The notes below the pieces were generated by a model, which made no database searches, was not told the origin of the DNA, and saw only the letters and a program-made list of their open reading frames with translations. Position numbers and translations under genes: made by a program. 41,133 nucleotides of DNA from Treponemataceae bacterium (lineage in GTDB: Bacteria > Spirochaetota > Spirochaetia > Treponematales > Treponemataceae): positions 1-41,133 of the forward strand of contig JAILBN010000099.1 of NCBI GenBank assembly GCA_024680915.1. Reading direction: 5' to 3'. This document shows, in pieces, positions 40,247 to 41,133 of the stretch (positions are counted from its first letter, which is position 1; each line of letters starts with the position of its first letter).

Positions 40247-40284
40247 GTTCTTTATCCAAAAAAACAATCAGTCGGAGGTATCAC

Positions 40285-41133
40285 ATGTGGAAAAAAACAT
40301 TATGCGTCTTACTTTTAGTTTCTTGTTATTTAAGTGCCGTACACTGTCAAATAACAACAACATCTGTAGCAGCGCCTAAAACAACACAAGCGCAGGTTTA
40401 CGATGGCAGCAAAAATTTTCTTGGGGACGGTGTATATCTGTATATCGGCGAAGAACTATACCTCAATGGGAAGGCAAAAAATTTGCAGAAATATGGATAT
40501 AGAAATTTTTCAAAAAGTATTCCATATTCGTATGAACCTGCTATACCATACGATGATTTTTACGGTAAATATTTTATTGTAGAAGATGTTTCGAGACATC
40601 CAAAAGCGAACTCAGGTGATTATTTAGATGATTATTTAAATGAACGGTTATATGGAAAGAAATACTATCTAAAACTACGCGAAAAAGATAATAATGAAAT
40701 TTGGTATTTTGAGTACGACTCTGAATACGAATTTGAGTTTCCCTTTATAGTTGTAAAGTATTTTAACTATCTGAAAGAGAATTATATAGGTACGCAAATT
40801 GTACTACGTGGGAAAAATTGGATAAGTTCCAAAGATGTTATGACTGATATTTATACTGGGCTACCTGTTAGAGATTTTTCAGCAGGAGCAATTTGGAATT
40901 GTATTGATGTTACTGTTGAACAAAACTACTATTCGATCTCATTAGTCTTACAAAACTCGTACGGTGAACAAATCCCTCTTGGAATTAATTATCTAGAAAA
41001 AAACACGCATGCTTTCACAAAAGAACAGTCGGATGTTTACCTGGAAAAATTCGGTGAAGATAAATGGAACACTATTCTTGCAGAAAAAGTTTCAGTTGGA
41101 ATGACAAAAGAAATGTGCCGGCTTTCTTGGGGT
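40285..41133 (+). CDS. Exported protein of unknown function (partial, runs off the window)
   Basis: The frame is open from the ATG at 40285 to the right edge (283 codons, no stop). GGAGG (40274-40278) lies six bases before the ATG. The first ~22 residues (MWKKTLCVLLLVSCYLSAVHC) are a signal peptide, then a Thr/Ala-rich linker and a long Tyr/Asp-rich region (VYLYIGEELYLNG, SYEPAIPYDDFYGKYFIVEDV, YYLKLREKDNNEIWYFEYD). The last visible residues, EKVSVGMTKEMCRLSWG, look like the GMT-x-x-x-x-x-x-x-G beginning of a SmpA/BamE-like unit. No known family is recognised. Low GC and Tyr/Asn richness differ from the core genes, so recent acquisition is possible. Confidence 0.8.
   Translation, partial: MWKKTLCVLLLVSCYLSAVHCQITTTSVAAPKTTQAQVYDGSKNFLGDGVYLYIGEELYLNGKAKNLQKYGYRNFSKSIPYSYEPAIPYDDFYGKYFIVEDVSRHPKANSGDYLDDYLNERLYGKKYYLKLREKDNNEIWYFEYDSEYEFEFPFIVVKYFNYLKENYIGTQIVLRGKNWISSKDVMTDIYTGLPVRDFSAGAIWNCIDVTVEQNYYSISLVLQNSYGEQIPLGINYLEKNTHAFTKEQSDVYLEKFGEDKWNTILAEKVSVGMTKEMCRLSWG

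Overview
The window looks like chromosomal DNA of a treponeme (Spirochaetes). The chaperones, DNA polymerase III alpha and RecG are spirochaete-like. AlaRS is the compact form without the C-terminal domain, and the order alaS, SurA/Tp39b-like protein, nusB, TPR protein, groES, sigma factor is, from memory, also found in Treponema pallidum (TP1017 to TP1012). A gut or rumen species is plausible, but the species cannot be fixed from the sequence alone.

Layout. 1-2100: the end of a TPR-like gene and a membrane-anchored protein resembling the 'pallilysin-related adhesin' family. 2150-6300: grpE, dnaK and dnaJ. 6370-13600: a DUF2400 (TIGR02757) protein, a small PH-like membrane protein, alaS, a SurA-like chaperone, nusB, a TPR lipoprotein and groES. 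13600-17100: a 435-bp regulatory region, a short sigma-70-family factor and recG. 17170-23350: a DedA protein, a eukaryote-like CDP-alcohol phosphotransferase, yggT and dnaE. 23700-28400: free methionine sulfoxide reductase, an M16-like exported protein without its zinc motif, and an orphan DNA methyltransferase. 28600-33000: two tandem TPR-GGDEF proteins and a secreted LRR protein. 33270-37560: gpmI, a cation/proton antiporter and an MgtC-like protein. 37561-41133: an AT-rich accessory segment with a HipA-type kinase fused to a winged helix and bracketed by 40-bp direct repeats, a broken DUF4160 gene, DUF2442, an XRE regulator and a truncated secreted protein.

Regulation is the most interesting part. 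A consensus sigma-54 promoter lies just upstream of the sigma-70-family factor, a layout like the Borrelia RpoN-RpoS cascade. The grpE and groES promoters share an identical 15-mer with no CIRCE element. Six genes have a -35/-10 pair with a 17-bp spacer whose -10 box ends only 6-8 bases before the ATG, and a seventh (recG) has an extended -10 ending 10 bases before it; none of the seven has a Shine-Dalgarno sequence, which suggests routine leaderless translation. Genes with normal leaders in the same window have clear AGGA/GGAGG sites.

No tRNA, rRNA, CRISPR array, transposase or integrase was recognised.
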